DNA of 64,000 bases from Trebouxia sp. TZW2008. Lineage: Eukaryota; Chlorophyta; Trebouxiophyceae; Trebouxiales; Trebouxiaceae. Both the position numbers and the translations under genes were made by a program. Every line of letters starts with the position of its first letter. Positions within the stretch are counted from its first letter, which is position 1. Positions 12,201-24,200 of the stretch are shown here, in pieces. The notes below the pieces were generated by a model. It worked only from the letters and a program-made list of their open reading frames with translations. It was not told where the DNA came from and made no database searches. The stretch lies in contig BDIU01000385.1 in NCBI GenBank assembly GCA_002118135.1, forward strand, positions 1 to 64,000, read 5' to 3'.

Positions 12201-13780
12201 AGCAACTCTACATGGTGAGCTGTTTTCTAAACAGCAAGATGCAACTGCCTTTATCAGTGTTGACTCCTGAGCGCATATCGCCAGCTCAGCTTGAAATTTA
12301 GACCATGTGTTTGACCACGCCTTTTGGTATCCTTATCTGCTTTGGTCTTACCCATGTAGTAGATGTCCAGAATAGCATGAATGATGTGCTGCAGCTTGTG
12401 ATCAGTGGACCCATATTATTCACCTGCAGGCTAATGTCAACTACAGCTTCAGCAAGAATGCATATCTGTAGAAGGAAATACCATACTTATCCTCCACAAC
12501 AAGCTTAGTGACAATGAGCAAGCAGCCGTTCTAGTCATGAGTCTTTGACAGCTGTTCAATTCCCCTGCCTTGCATCACATGGCACTACTGCCCTAGAATC
12601 ATCACCCTGATGTTGCAATGTACTCCCATGTGCGGGCCAGTCTCTATGGCCTGAAGTCTCAAGGTCAGATGGCTCTGTCTACCTCTGTGGATTCCCAGGG
12701 CCTGTTGCTCTGCCCAACAACCCCATTCGCCTTTCGATAGACAGAGCTGCCACCTCAAAGTCATCCTCCTGAGAAAAGCTTTCTCAAGTGTTTGCAGCTG
12801 AATCCATTGAGATTGAAGTCCTGCCCAAGGCCAGACAATCTTGTCTACATCATTGATTCCCCAGACCAAGCTGCCCTGCCTAATGACCCAGACCATCCAA
12901 AAGTCAGTGTCTTGAAAGGTGTGGTCTGTTGCATGTGCAGGTCAGTCCATAGAGCCTGAAGTCTATGCAAGGCCAGATGGCTCTGTTTAGGTGTGTGGAT
13001 GTCCAGAATACATTGCACTTCCAAATAACCCCAAAACCATTCAGGCAGGCCCCCAGTCACTAGAGGACTCAAAGGATGATGCATATGCAGGTCAATCCAT
13101 AGAGCCTGAAGTATACCCAAGGCCAGATGGTTCAGTTTACATTTGTGGATCCCCAGAGTACATTGCCCTACCAAACGACCCCAAGACCATTCAGGCAGAC
13201 CCTCAGTCGATAGAAGATCTGAAGGAGGTGGCTCGCAGTGTGTCATCCAAGCTAGCAGAAGCCCCTATGGAGGTGGGGCAGAGTTGTTTTCTGCCCTTGA
13301 GCCCTGATGGCCTGCCTGTTATGGGCAAGGTGCCAGGAGTGCAAGGCGCTTACATTGCTTCAGGTATGCTCAAGACTAGCCCACTTGCTGATGGGAGTTT
13401 TCACTGTTTTGTTGGGATTTGTGCAATGCCCTTGAGCCCCGATGGGCTGCCTGTTTGGGCAAGATGCAGCTTGGCACATCTCCCCATTCAGCAAGCAGCC
13501 GTCTGCTACAGATTGCCTAGTCCTTGTGCGTTGCTACAGGCTCGAGCTACTTTCAAGCCTTTAGCATAAATCCCGACGTCACAGTGTCAAGCTGCCTATG
13601 AATCAGGTCGTGTCTATATGGTGAAGGACTGACAGCATGTGTTGGATGGTGTATGCAGGCCACAGCTGTTGGGGCATTTTGAATGGCCCAGCAACTGGTT
13701 TGGTGATGGCAGAGCTAATTGCAGAAGGTAAAGTCAGCTCAGTTGACATACGCAAACTTGACCCAAAGCGCCTTGCGTAG
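9265..13780 (+). CDS. FAD-dependent oxidoreductase, DAO/TDA3-like
   Basis: Model: exons 9265-9305, 9414-9526, 10070-10237, 10856-10944, 11400-11541, 11860-12048, 13091-13363, 13659-13780; phases all fit, 378 residues, a normal length for this family. The dinucleotide-binding fold starts at residue 15 with CGGGIIGSAIAYYLA (GxGxxG-type at 19-24) and ends its second strand with Glu42, expected to bind the FAD ribose. A substrate-side segment has GDEESTAQVHPQKLSQAL, close to the usual GD-xx-xVHP motif. The C-terminal FAD-closing motif is GHSCWGILNGPATG (about 339-352). No transit or signal peptide is evident, so a cytosolic place is likely. Yeast Tda3 and plant relatives have no firm substrate; an amine or amino-acid oxidation is inferred from the DAO superfamily. 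Introns 3, 6 and 7 carry decayed copies of adjacent exon sequence. Confidence 0.85.
10285..10378 (+). repeat. decayed tandem copy of the 3' end of FAD oxidoreductase exon 3
   Basis: The words gacactctgggcatgaacat and GGCTACCGACTTGTCTAGAC echo the end of exon 10070-10237 (gacactctaggcaaggacat, GGCTACCGCCGTGTGCAGAC), about 115 bp downstream. The copied reading frame meets TAG and the donor is lost. Confidence 0.75.
12630..13085 (+). repeat. three decayed tandem copies of the 5' half of FAD oxidoreductase exon 7
   Basis: The last, functional copy begins at 13091. Upstream copies occupy about 12630-12740, 12790-12905 and 12932-13085, spaced roughly 145-165 bp. All share a sentence-like order: CAG/GTCAGTC, then GAAGTCT, then AGATGGCTCTGTCTACCTCT or relatives, then a Pro-Asn-Asn/Asp-Pro codon run. 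Copy 3 is closest but has TAG in place of the Tyr codon. This forms a four-rung ladder ending in the used exon. Confidence 0.9.
13416..13470 (+). repeat. decayed copy of the 3' part of FAD oxidoreductase exon 7
   Basis: TGCCCTTGAGCCCCGATGGG and the following CTGCCTGTTTGGGCAAG match the exon at 13298-13333 (TGCCCTTGAGCCCTGATGGC, CTGCCTGTTATGGGCAAGG), 120-140 bp upstream. It sits in the next intron and is frameshifted. Confidence 0.7.
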
Positions 13781-14741
13781 CATCATATGCCAACTTGAGT
13801 CTAAGCGCCTTAGCATTAAGCGCGTATAGCTTCAAGGTGTAAAGATGATACGTAATGTGGCAGCATGGACAGAAGCAGCAGACCAACAGGCCAGACTGCT
13901 GCAGCTCAGTGCTGTAATGCTCGATGTCGGTACCCTTTGATTCACTGGCCCTTGAGACCTACTAGCTTCTGCCAATTGCCGTGTTCTTGATGGATTGTGT
14001 TCTGTTGTGGATCTCAAGAGTGTGGTTGATTTGCAATGAGATTTGTGTGAGGGTTCACAGATTGAGTTGAAGAAGTTGTTGTGTGTGTTGTTGCCAAATG
14101 CACAGTGTTGCTTTGTTCAAGTTGATCAAGGCAACTAGATATGGCACAAGCTGCCACGAGCTGCTCATGTTCAATGCAATGTGTGTGGACTGAGTTGAAG
14201 CAACAATTGCCAGCAGGGCACAAGGCCTAGAATTTTGTGGCAAATTTCCTATCGATATTTACAGGACCTTTGAAACATGTCTTAAAAGCAAACACAGTAT
14301 TTAATTGCAACTTCTGTCACGAGTCATCATATGTACAGCTAACAGCTGGATGAGAGATGTCAACCATTACGTCATCTGTGTATGGCGAATGCTTCTCAGG
14401 TCTGTTTACATCGTGCTGATCCCATGCATTGCGTGAGGTGGCTGTCATGCCTCGGCTACAAGACCCTGCTTTGTCCTCTGTACCAACAACTCATGTTGCG
14501 AATAAGACCTGACAAAGAAACTCGCATCGTGTTACAATGTGGTTTCGGAGCAACTACTTCCTTGTTTCCGCTGCGACTTCTACTGCGATCGCTTTGTGAC
14601 CTGGTAACCGAGATTGAAGCCCCACATCGGCAGATTGCTTCCATTGGCTGGTGGTCGTACAGACAGGCATACAGAGCGTGCAGTTTCCAGCAGCCAGGGG
14701 GGTACGTGCTCCGCTGGGACGCCAAAGTGGACTGGAACGCA
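13781..14741. other. intergenic region
   Basis: The first 60 bases are the 3' flank of the FAD oxidoreductase, including a TGTAA signal. The rest holds no recognised gene. An open plus frame from 14382 continues into the next model, so its true start may lie further left than drawn. Confidence 0.4.
13838..13842 (+). terminator. TGTAA polyadenylation signal
   Basis: TGTAA 58 bases after the oxidoreductase stop codon, the same spacing class as at 7756. Confidence 0.5.
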
Positions 14742-15252
14742 ATGTCGCTGTCGTTCGAAAAGGCCATAGACAGCAGGCATCAGAGCAGCAGTCTTGAGCC
14801 TGAACAGGTAAAGGTCAGCATCATTGTGACGACTGCTGCCGTTTTTATTGAAGAGTTGACAGCCTGCCTGGAAGACTCAAAAGAGGAGAAGGCTCTCGAC
14901 GACCTGTCCACCATTTGCAGCAAGGCCTTGACGGACATCAAACCACTGACTTCTTGTCAAACAAGCAAAGAAAAGCAGTATTGGTTGGCGCTGAGCAGTC
15001 TGTCCCAAATTCTGACAAGAACACTGGAAAGTCTGCCCAGTGGGAGTGATCTTTTGGAACAGATCCTTGACCCTCTGCAGCCTGCAAACGGTATGAAGGA
15101 AGTGCACAATTTACCAATGGCGCTCACCAGGCCTCCAGGATTCAGTTTTGGGAGATGATCAGGTCCCACATTGGAACCATTGAGGCAGCACCATCATTGT
15201 TGAAGGTCCTGCCGTTGGTGTTGCAGCATGCCTCTAGTCAGTGGTGCATCAG
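14742..15252 (+). CDS. unidentified helical protein, incomplete model
   Basis: Two exons fit in phase: 14742-14807 (starting MSLSFEKAIDSRHQSSSLEP) and 14856-15090 (leucine-rich helices such as ALDDLSTICSKALTDIKPL and LSQILTRTLESLP). After the short intron ending at CACCAG, the expected frame runs into TGA within 18 codons. A different frame of the same exon gives a convincing helical segment, FWEMIRSHIGTIEAAPSLL, ending at a good donor (CAG/GTAAGC at 15253). So either the protein ends early, an extra splice event is missing, or there is a frameshift. A further open stretch at about 15710-15880 may belong to it. Leucine periodicity suggests an alpha-solenoid, but no family is recognised. Confidence 0.35.
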
Positions 15253-16203
15253 GTAAGCACCTATGTGGGCGCCGCACTTACAGTACATGCAAGATCTGGG
15301 TTCATATTAGCCTCAACAACATGTGTGGAGGGCTCAGCATATACAATCCTGAAGATGGCAATTTGCATGCCTAAGTCTGCTCAAACCAACCCATTTTGAT
15401 GTTGAGAAGCCTTGTAGATGCACTTTTATTGTCAAAGGCTTTTAGAAAGCTAGACTCAGGCCAAAGACACTGAACGGAGTTGCACTATTGCACATACCGG
15501 ATACAAGATCGGTCCAAACAGTCATGTGGGTACTGGAGTTAGGTGACTGAGCCTGGACCACATGCACCAGATTATTCAACATTTTCTATGCTGTAGAGGC
15601 TGTTTTAATAACACTGCCTATGGAAAGAACATTCTCTCTTTCAATTGCTGCAGCACTCAACTGATCATGATCAACCTGCAATCCAAATCATGGCTGTTGT
15701 GTCGAACCATGCAGATTGTCCACAACCTGATTCTGTTGCAAGGTATGGGCCTGTGCAATCCTGCCAATTCTGCATTTCAGTTCGCACAACTAGCAACATC
15801 ATCCGGGCTGGTGCGAAGCACCTGTAAGCAGCTGCTCATGCGCAATGGACAGCAATATGACCTACGCCACCCACAGGTAGCTACAGAGCATTCAAATAAC
15901 TTATTACTTTTTATCTGCCTTTGAGGCAGTGCGTTATTTTGACACATGCAACTCGTGGCTGAAGTCAGTGATGTGTGGAGGAACTGCAGAATGTGACATC
16001 GCACTGAAGCACATTCTACCGAATGAAGCATATCCTGTATTGCAAGCTAAACCTGCTACACCGCTTGCTCAATGATCCAATAACTGACAGTGTTAGCTGC
16101 ACACCCTATTGCTCATGCTGCCGTACATGAGCGCTGTAACACAGACCTAGGCAGTATATGTGTAACAATAGCTGAACGAGGGTCAATAGCAGTTTGTTGC
16201 GCC
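15253..16203. other. unresolved or intergenic region between convergent genes
   Basis: May contain 3' exons of the plus-strand gene to its left. Beyond a weak open stretch near 15710-15880 nothing could be supported. Confidence 0.3.
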
Positions 16204-17820
16204 TCAGCCGTCACCTGTAGATGAGGCCTGCATGATTTCGTCCGCTGCGCTGAGTATTGTGCTGTCAGCTGTTGACGTCTGATGAGAACCGTGTGAGCAT
16301 TCAGGGCCATGCACATGCGCTGCTGGTCCGTCGCTGGCAGTGGGTTGATGATCATGTTGACAGTCAGCACTACATAGGTGCTGTGGTCCAACAAGGGTTT
16401 TGAGAGCTTCGTCTCGCTCTTCAGGTGGGAGTTGCTCTAGCTGCACATTACAATGCAGCCCATTGAAACAGGCTTATGGCAAGCGAGCACAAAAGCATTG
16501 CATGCAGCAACAATCTGACGGTCACTGCAACAAGAGCTTAAGGCAGATGACAAAATGGCAGACTGTATGTGCTGCCAGACTCAAGTCAAAGCATGCTCAG
16601 CACACCCTTCAAAGCTCCAATGTGGTGTTGACACTGAGACGCAGCGGGTTGGTCACAAGATGCCCACAAAACACAACATGCTGGATGCTGCTTACCCTTT
16701 CTGCAACTTGAGCAACAAGAAACTGCTGCTGCTCCTGATGACTCATGCCCTCCATTTGCGCCACCAGAGCATCATTCTGTGCACAGTCAAGGTCTCAATT
16801 GCAGTGTCAGGTTCATCAGCACATACAATAGATTACCAACTTGGTTCAAACAACTTGGCACATGGACAACACACATGGCTTTGTGTTGATGTGCGCATCT
16901 CCATGGCAAGCAATCTTTGCACAGCATGGCAAAAACACACCTGCTCGCGCATGGCTTTGACGCGCTCTTTCCTGAGCTGAAATTCTTCAGGGGCTAGTTC
17001 AGCCTCGTTTACGGCTTCTTCCTCCCTACATGCCAGGACATACTGGGCCAAGCAGTCATAGGGGGATTTTCTGTGTCTAGCTTAATTTGAACATGATCTG
17101 TGGGCATTCATGAGCTTCCGTTCACAACAAGCGAATGATGTCAAACACATTGTCTAAAGCTTGGCCACTATGCCGCCTTCTCACCTTTCAACACTTGCGA
17201 CAAATAGCCTCATGAAGTCAGTGTCATCCTGATATAGGTCTCCAACTTGACTCAGGCAAGCTATACCCCAAACTCCGTCAATGCCTTGAGCCTTAAACAG
17301 CTCTTTCTGCAAGTCTGTAATGACCTCTTCTGGTTCCTACACACCAGGGTCCCACCTTTGAAAGTAAGCAGACCAGGGTGCCATGCCCAAGCACAACACT
17401 GCCATCAAATGTCTGTGCAAAGAGGATGTGCGACTTCAAAGCAGTCTCGGCGGGCTCGACAATCTATTTGTGGAGGCCAGATCAGCTTACCTGCTCCTGA
17501 TCTGCTGCTGCTTTGAGCTCCCGCTTCACAGCTGCACCTCACACGACATGAATCAGGTCGCTGAAAGCAATGCATAAACAGGTGCTATGCTTGCGCGTAC
17601 ACGCCGCCGACCTGCGGCATCCAACAGAGTGGTACTCGCGGTGAAGAACTTTGTCAGCTGCTCCTGCACGACTCAGACAGCGAAGGTTACGAGGGCTGTC
17701 TAAGACGCGATGATCGATGCCAGAGCTTGTCAGCACCTTCGATAGCATTCCGCTATGCTGCAATGGGCCTGAAGCATACTGTCCGACGAGCTGCGTCACT
17801 GCGTCTCGCATCCACGACAT
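16204..17820 (-). CDS. 258-residue orphan protein with His/Cys-rich C-terminus
   Basis: Model on the minus strand: 17820-17737, 17663-17612, 17531-17491, 17336-17185, 17070-16941, 16776-16696, 16440-16204, all phases consistent. The start is the first in-frame ATG; an earlier in-frame TTG was not used. The protein is mostly alpha-helical. A conserved-looking centre includes DLQKELFKAQGIDGVWGIAC and SPYDCLAQYVLACREEE, followed by charged helices (EFQLRKERVKAMREQ, PPEERDEALKTL). The last 60 residues contain a run of Cys and His (CSADCQHDHQ, then HVHGPECSHGSH) that could bind a metal. I do not recognise the family. The gene is head-to-head with the 20-exon gene at 18268, sharing 447 bp. Confidence 0.65.
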
Positions 17821-18267
17821 CGCAGTTGCATACGAAACGAATGCGGAATGGACCGACAACGCGCGCCTTCAGCCACCAGGATGCTGTTATTGATGTCGAG
17901 ACGCACAATCTCTAAAGTCCATGGTCGCGAGCGCTGTGCCAGCTGGTGAACTGTCGTTGACAGAAACACAACAATAGCTGGCGTTATTTCGACGGAACGC
18001 GTATTCAACACGGAGGGCAAGCCTTGCATCAGTAGCAAGACAGTAGCGCTTCGCAAAACCTAGGTAGATCAGCATTGAATGCGCTCGACCTGGCTCTGCA
18101 ACCGCAGTAGGGGCCATGTGTCAACAGTCTACGTGGATGCCGCATCGCTGATGATGCGCTGGTTGCACCACTGATTCAGGTCTGAGCAAGACACCTTGTA
18201 GGTCTTGATTGACTCGGTAGCAGTTCAGCAGGGTCGTCACTGAGAGCGGCGTCCGGCATCGCTCAGC
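17821..18267. other. 447 bp divergent intergenic region
   Basis: Probable bidirectional promoter between the 258-residue orphan (minus) and the Usp-domain gene (plus). It is CG-richer than the neighbouring introns. No clear TATA box was seen. Confidence 0.4.
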
Positions 18268-21200
18268 ATGTCGAAGATCAAAGCGTTTGGCGAAGGGGAA
18301 TGGGTATCAGAGAAGACCAAGGAGTTGGACAAGCTAGGAGGTATCTTGCAGCAGTCTTAAGTGCAGTGTACACCGCAGCAATTGAGCAGCATGTAGCATC
18401 TCCTTGTCATGCATGATACAGGCAAGAATCGGCCACCTGTAAAGCGCGGTGAGTCACTGAAGATGAAGCTTCAGTGGCTTCAGGTTGGTACTGTGTTCTA
18501 GCAGAGTGTCCGAGTGCAGCTGCATGTCATGCCATCTCAATACTTGTGGCACTACTGACAAGCCTAATGAGTGCAGGAAGGATTGCAAACCACACAGAAG
18601 GTTGCCACAGCTTCTTTGAAAAAAGATGACAACAATGCAAAATGGGAGCTGAAGCAGCAGGTGCGCTCCAGGCATCGTTATTGCATATCATTCAGCATTT
18701 AGCTGATCATTGACCCTCAAGGGCACATACATGCAGAATAGTCGTCCTGACAGATGGGCCCTGTCTTGTCCAGGAGAAAAAGAAGAATGTGGCCAAAGTC
18801 ATGCCCATGGCTTTTGGCAGGAGAATTGGCGAGTCAGAGCCTCCAAGGTCAATATGCAGCCATGGCAGTGTTGCAGCCATGACAGCATTGCAAAATTTCA
18901 TTGCGTCAATTGATCAGCCATGCAGCTCTCATCTTCAGGCAGCATTAGATGGCTGGTGTAGTGCCCTCAAAGGCTTGAGCAGCCATGCAGCAGCTGCCGA
19001 CCAGATATTCCTTGACGGGCCTTTGACAGCCATTCACACTTGCAGCCAGGCTATCAAAGATTACTTCCAGATGTGCTGATGGCACATTTTCAGCGTCCTC
19101 TTTCCTCACACAGCAGTTCCAGCACCTCTCACAACGCACCACCGTGACACCTCAGCATCTGATGTGCAGTCAATAGAGACACTGTCAATCACGCATGCGC
19201 AATGTCATCTAGAGATGCATTACGTCTGTGCATTGTTTTGTACAAATGGAAGCAGTGTAAGCACCTTACCTCTTGCCTGCTGCATCAACAACACAAGTCT
19301 GCTGCTGTCACAGGAAAGCATTGGTAGACTCTGGGCTGAGTGTCCGCAGTCTGGGCCTCAACTCAGCGCGAGGCACAAGGGATGAAGCAAGCAAGTCAGA
19401 TACATCAGCTTCCAAGAATGGCAGCATGAGTGCAAGGAGCAGCAGCCCAGTGCCCCCGCGTACTTCTTCACCTGCTGCCAATTCTGCTGCCTCATCTTCT
19501 TCTTCAGCAAGTCCTGCAGCTTCTGCTGCCAGCCTGTCGCCTTACAATGCCCCCATGCCAGCAGGCAAGCGCCAGAGCATCATGATGATGCGCCGTGGCA
19601 GCATGGCCAGGAAAAGCTTGATGGGGGCACAGATAGGCAAAGGTAAGCCCTACAAGCCTGCGCTGCTTCACACACATGCTATCAGCTGGCTGTGGTGGCG
19701 TGACTTGTCAATTGCCTTCACATGTCAAGCCTCACTCAAGAACATGCTGAACTCTATGCGAGCCACACAACACAGTATAGCCTATAAAAGCGTTCACTGC
19801 AGTCCATATGCCTTGTCGACTTTACGTGAAGTTAATGTGTGCCATTTGCGCTGAAAGCTGCAAGCCGCCCATGAGCAAACCTATTAGCTGGCTTCAGCTG
19901 CGACGTAATGCTTGAGTGTCTCGCAAGTGCTGCATCACATGTCTTACAGCACTGGCAGCATGACTGCATCCTTTCAGAAACCATTGTCTGAAACAAGACC
20001 TCTTGTCTAAATCGTATTCAACAGCGTCTACATGCAATGTGTCAAAACAGGACCATATTCTGTTCTGCATTTCAGAAGTTGGGAACTGGCTGGTTGTCAT
20101 TAGAGGGTGTTTACAGTCAAGCTAGGTCACCCAGACTGTCTCCTCTGCCAGAGGGGTATCACTCTGAACAGGCAGGTGCTATCATGCTTGGCTGCAGGTG
20201 GCGTACCTCAGTGGCGCCTGAACATCATACGTGCCAAGACCAAGTTCAGGGCAGCAATGAAGGCCATGCCAGCCCTGAAAAGAGCTGTCAAGTCCAAGGG
20301 CTCCACAATACCACGCTTGGACAGCTTTGGTGGGTTCACATCAATCAACGGCATGCAAATGTGCAGGTGCTGTGGAACGTGAAACATGCATCTTTTTGCG
20401 AATGCAGCAAAAGGCAGTCTGCAGTTGCAGCAACAGCAGGCATCCTGTGTAGAACCTGTTTCATGTGACTGTTGCAAAAGCTGCTCTTGAGCAAGGCACT
20501 CAGTGTGATGTACAGTACCAATTTGTTGGCTTGTCAGTCTGATGCAAAGCAATACTGCAGGATTGATGCTGGAGACTGCATTAGGGGCCGACCTTGACAG
20601 GTTTGGTGAATGTCAAACAAGACTAGTCAAGTTGAATCCCAAGCTGATCGGCTTGGAAGAAGGAACTGCTGCAACACACCCTCCGAAAGCCAGTGCACCC
20701 CTGCCTGCTACAGTCATGGCCGCACCAGCATTGCCCTCAGCAGTCTCAGGCATACCAGCAATTGATTCAGCTGACGCTACCACACCAGGTGCGGGCGTTG
20801 CTTTCATTGCAAACATCAGCATCAGAACAAAGCGTCAAAGCTCACCAGTTAAACAGCTGAGCGACACTGAGCGATGCCATGCAGCATGCTTTGACTTTCA
20901 GGCAGTGCTTCTTGCAGCGCTTCATGGGTCTGCAGCTGATGAGTAACTCTGCATTTGGCAGTTTTGCTTCATCAAGATTGCTGATGTCCCAACGCGAATC
21001 TCCTGAGGTGTACCAGGATGTGGCAGTGCTGTCTGATCTCACACCAAGGCTACGCTGTTCTTTTTGTGCAGCAGTCTTAAGATTGTTCAATGTGTGGAAA
21101 CGCAGCAAGCACTGGTTGTCTGGTGGCGTTTGTCAGATGACAGCATGGTGTTTATGCAGAGGCTGATGCAGAGGAGCGGGCCAAGGCATTAAATATGATG

Positions 21201-24200
21201 CGCATGCTGGCCAACAGGCAGAACTCACGCTGGCTTGAAGCAAAGGAGTGGGACGCCCCCTACACCTTTGATGCCACCAAGTTCCCTACCCTACTAGGTG
21301 ACCATCCCCTGCTTGCAACGCATTGCCTTGAGTGACTTATGATCAAGATCGTGCAATGTATCTTGCTGCCTGCATTCAACTCATTGTCTCAGAGCTTGAT
21401 GCAGTGTACTTTGCCTTCAATATAGCAATGACATTTATGACGTTTAAGATGTCTAGATGTATCTGATGACAAAAACAGATGTGCATCAAGGCCATAGTGC
21501 ACAGTGGGCACAAAGCAGCCCTGGACAGCTTTCCTGTGCTTTTTGTTGGGTGTGAAGCGTATACTAATGCCAACTGTGATTCAAAGCTGCATAAGCTTGC
21601 ATTATGCCTCTGGCATGCACCTGCCAATGTTGGAATGTGACAAAACGGGTGTTGCTCAGGTGGAGAGGAGTTCAGCAAGTACAAGCAGCAAGTGGTTGAG
21701 ATGCTGAAAACGGGGCAGCTGGTGGTGCAGATGCTGGCGGCTGAGGAGAGCATCCTCATGCCTGATGGCAGCCGCAAAGCCACCTTCACACAAGAAACAT
21801 GGGACATGGTACGCATTTTGATGAATTCTTGGCGCTGGCCTGTGTTTCACATTTGGGTCACAACTAACATGGGCAGCTGCTGTTCATCACAATGTGACGT
21901 GGTCGACAGCATTGAAGAGATTGGAGCAGCGTTGTGTGTGCCTAGCTTGTTCCATATGAATTTGTTTCATTCTACTTGCATCTTGTGCATTGTCCATGCA
22001 CCATAAGTGTATTGCCACCTATCAACACTGTCACATGCATTTGCTGTGCTGATATGGCAGCTGCAAGACACGCTTGGACACTGGCAATTTGCACCATCAA
22101 GCAGGCAGAAGCAGCCCGCCTCTTGGCAGCAGAGAGAAGCTCATTTTGCCAACCTTGTGTACCAGGGCACTTGATGCAAGCAACAATATGAAATCCTGCA
22201 GTCTGCCTGACAGTGCCAGGGCAGCATATGCATGAAGCAAGCAGGACTGCTCAGTTGAATTGGCCGCTGATCATCCAAATTGCATTGCTATGCTGCTGTG
22301 GACCTCACATTCATTCTGTTGAGGCAAGTACAGCTAAAGCAGCAAATGTCTGATCCAACATTGTGTGCTGGTGACTGGCGCCATGGTGCCGCTCCAACAG
22401 GCTTCTGGTTTCAGGAGAGCGCATAGATCAGCTGACACTAGGGGTCAACCAGCTGCTGGCCCTCAGGCAGGCCACACCTGATTGTCTCTGTTTCAAGATA
22501 CCCAGAAGCAACAAGTGGTCAAGGATCAATATCACTGTGACACTTGCAGGTGCGGTGGTGCTGCCCCAACAGGCTGCTGGCCTCTGGGGAGCGTATAGAC
22601 GGGCTGACACTGGGAGGCCGCCAGCTGCTGGCCCTCAGGCAGGCCGTAGAGAAGCTGGCAGGGCCTGAGGCTGTTGCCAAGATGCCCCTGCTGCTGCACC
22701 TGGCTGAGGAGATGGAAGAACCAGTGCTGGCAGACCTCAGAGCCCGTAACCTCTATGGGTCAGTTCTATTCTCTTGTGCCTCTTACTGTTCTAGATGATG
22801 TCTGTTCATGACTTCTGCCGTCGCACATTTGTAGGGAGCTTGATGAGCTTCCTGTTCTATTTGCTGCTTTTGCTGAATGCATCACACGCTTGATTTGTTG
22901 GTACAATTGGGACATATTGTCTGACCTCAGATTACTTAGCCAGCGCTTCACAGCCTTGCATGACCAGTGCATGCTTACAGCCTGAGCAAGAAGGCACGAC
23001 AAGTTTTGCCCTTGCAAAGTACACTGACAGCTTGAGCTCAGTCCATGGCTAGTGCTAATGGGGTTGCTTGTGGCTTGCAGGTTTGACCGAGAAAACTTCA
23101 TCATAGTCCCTCAAGTCAGGAGGTTTGGGTACCGTTTCCATGCAGACGGCAAGCGGTTCGACAGGGTAAGTGACAGTGAGGCATGGCTGAGTGGCAGCGG
23201 GTACGCCCTGCAGCAGCTGACCTGGGACCGGGAGGCGTACGTCATGGCTCCCAACTACACTGCCAGGACCTTCCTGCAAGGCTCTGTGATGGAACACCTC
23301 AAAGCCAAGAATGTGCAGTGAGTCTACCTTGCCCTCCTCTGCCCAATCTATTCCTCTGTTGACAAATTTTGAAACTTTACTCGGTTTGAGATTGTGAGCT
23401 ATTTGTTAGTTGTTTGGGATTGCGAGTTATCAACATCATCTTGTTTGTACTGTGCTAATGAAAGAGAGTTGTTGTCAAATCACCCAAAAATTCAACTGAA
23501 ACTTGCTGCCTGCACTTGTCTTGCTACTGCATGTGAAACAGAAACATTATCACAGCATGCCTGGTTGGGCTACAGGCAGTCACTAGACTGTGAATGCATG
23601 ATGTGCGGTGTTGCTGACGTGCGGGCAGTCCATTGCATTTCCTTTTCCCGACAAGGCTCATGTAAGTTAAGCAATTTAACGGGCAAAGACAACCTCATGT
23701 CCCAGCAATCTAGTGAGATTCTTGCTCAGCCTTCTGCATACAAGCAAAACAAGGACAGAATGCTGAACAGCCTGTTGTATCTTTTGCACACAGGCTGTCT
23801 TTAGTAACTTTGAAGCAGCGCAAGTATGATCATGTTGTTTTGGTGGCAGGTGGATGATCAGTGGCAGGACAGCAGATCTGGCGAGGTGTGGCATAGAAGG
23901 GGCTCTGGAGGTGGACTGCCTGGCCTACACCCTCAAGCTGGCGCAGGAGCGCGGTGCCAACATGAGCTGCGAGGTCAAGCCTGTGGAGGGCCTCATTGCA
24001 GCCCGCCAACAGAACAGGTGATCTCAGCATGTCCTCTTTGATGCAGTACATTCATGATGGTGAATTTCAGTGTTGGGTGTGGCAATCTGACTTCAGGGTT
24101 GCCCCTTAGGGTTTAGGTGCGCTAATGTGGACTTTAAGGCCATGTAGCATCCCTCAGACTTGCTGACATGCTCTATATGCTTTCAATATGAGGAAACAAT

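Noticed and set aside
18789..19079. Open frame continuing past exon 4 of the Usp-domain gene
   Set aside because: It ends in TGA and lacks a donor with matching phase; splicing from 18847 to 19314 continues the protein cleanly.
19783..19788. TATAAA-like word
   Set aside because: It lies within an intron of the Usp-domain gene and no start site or gene follows.
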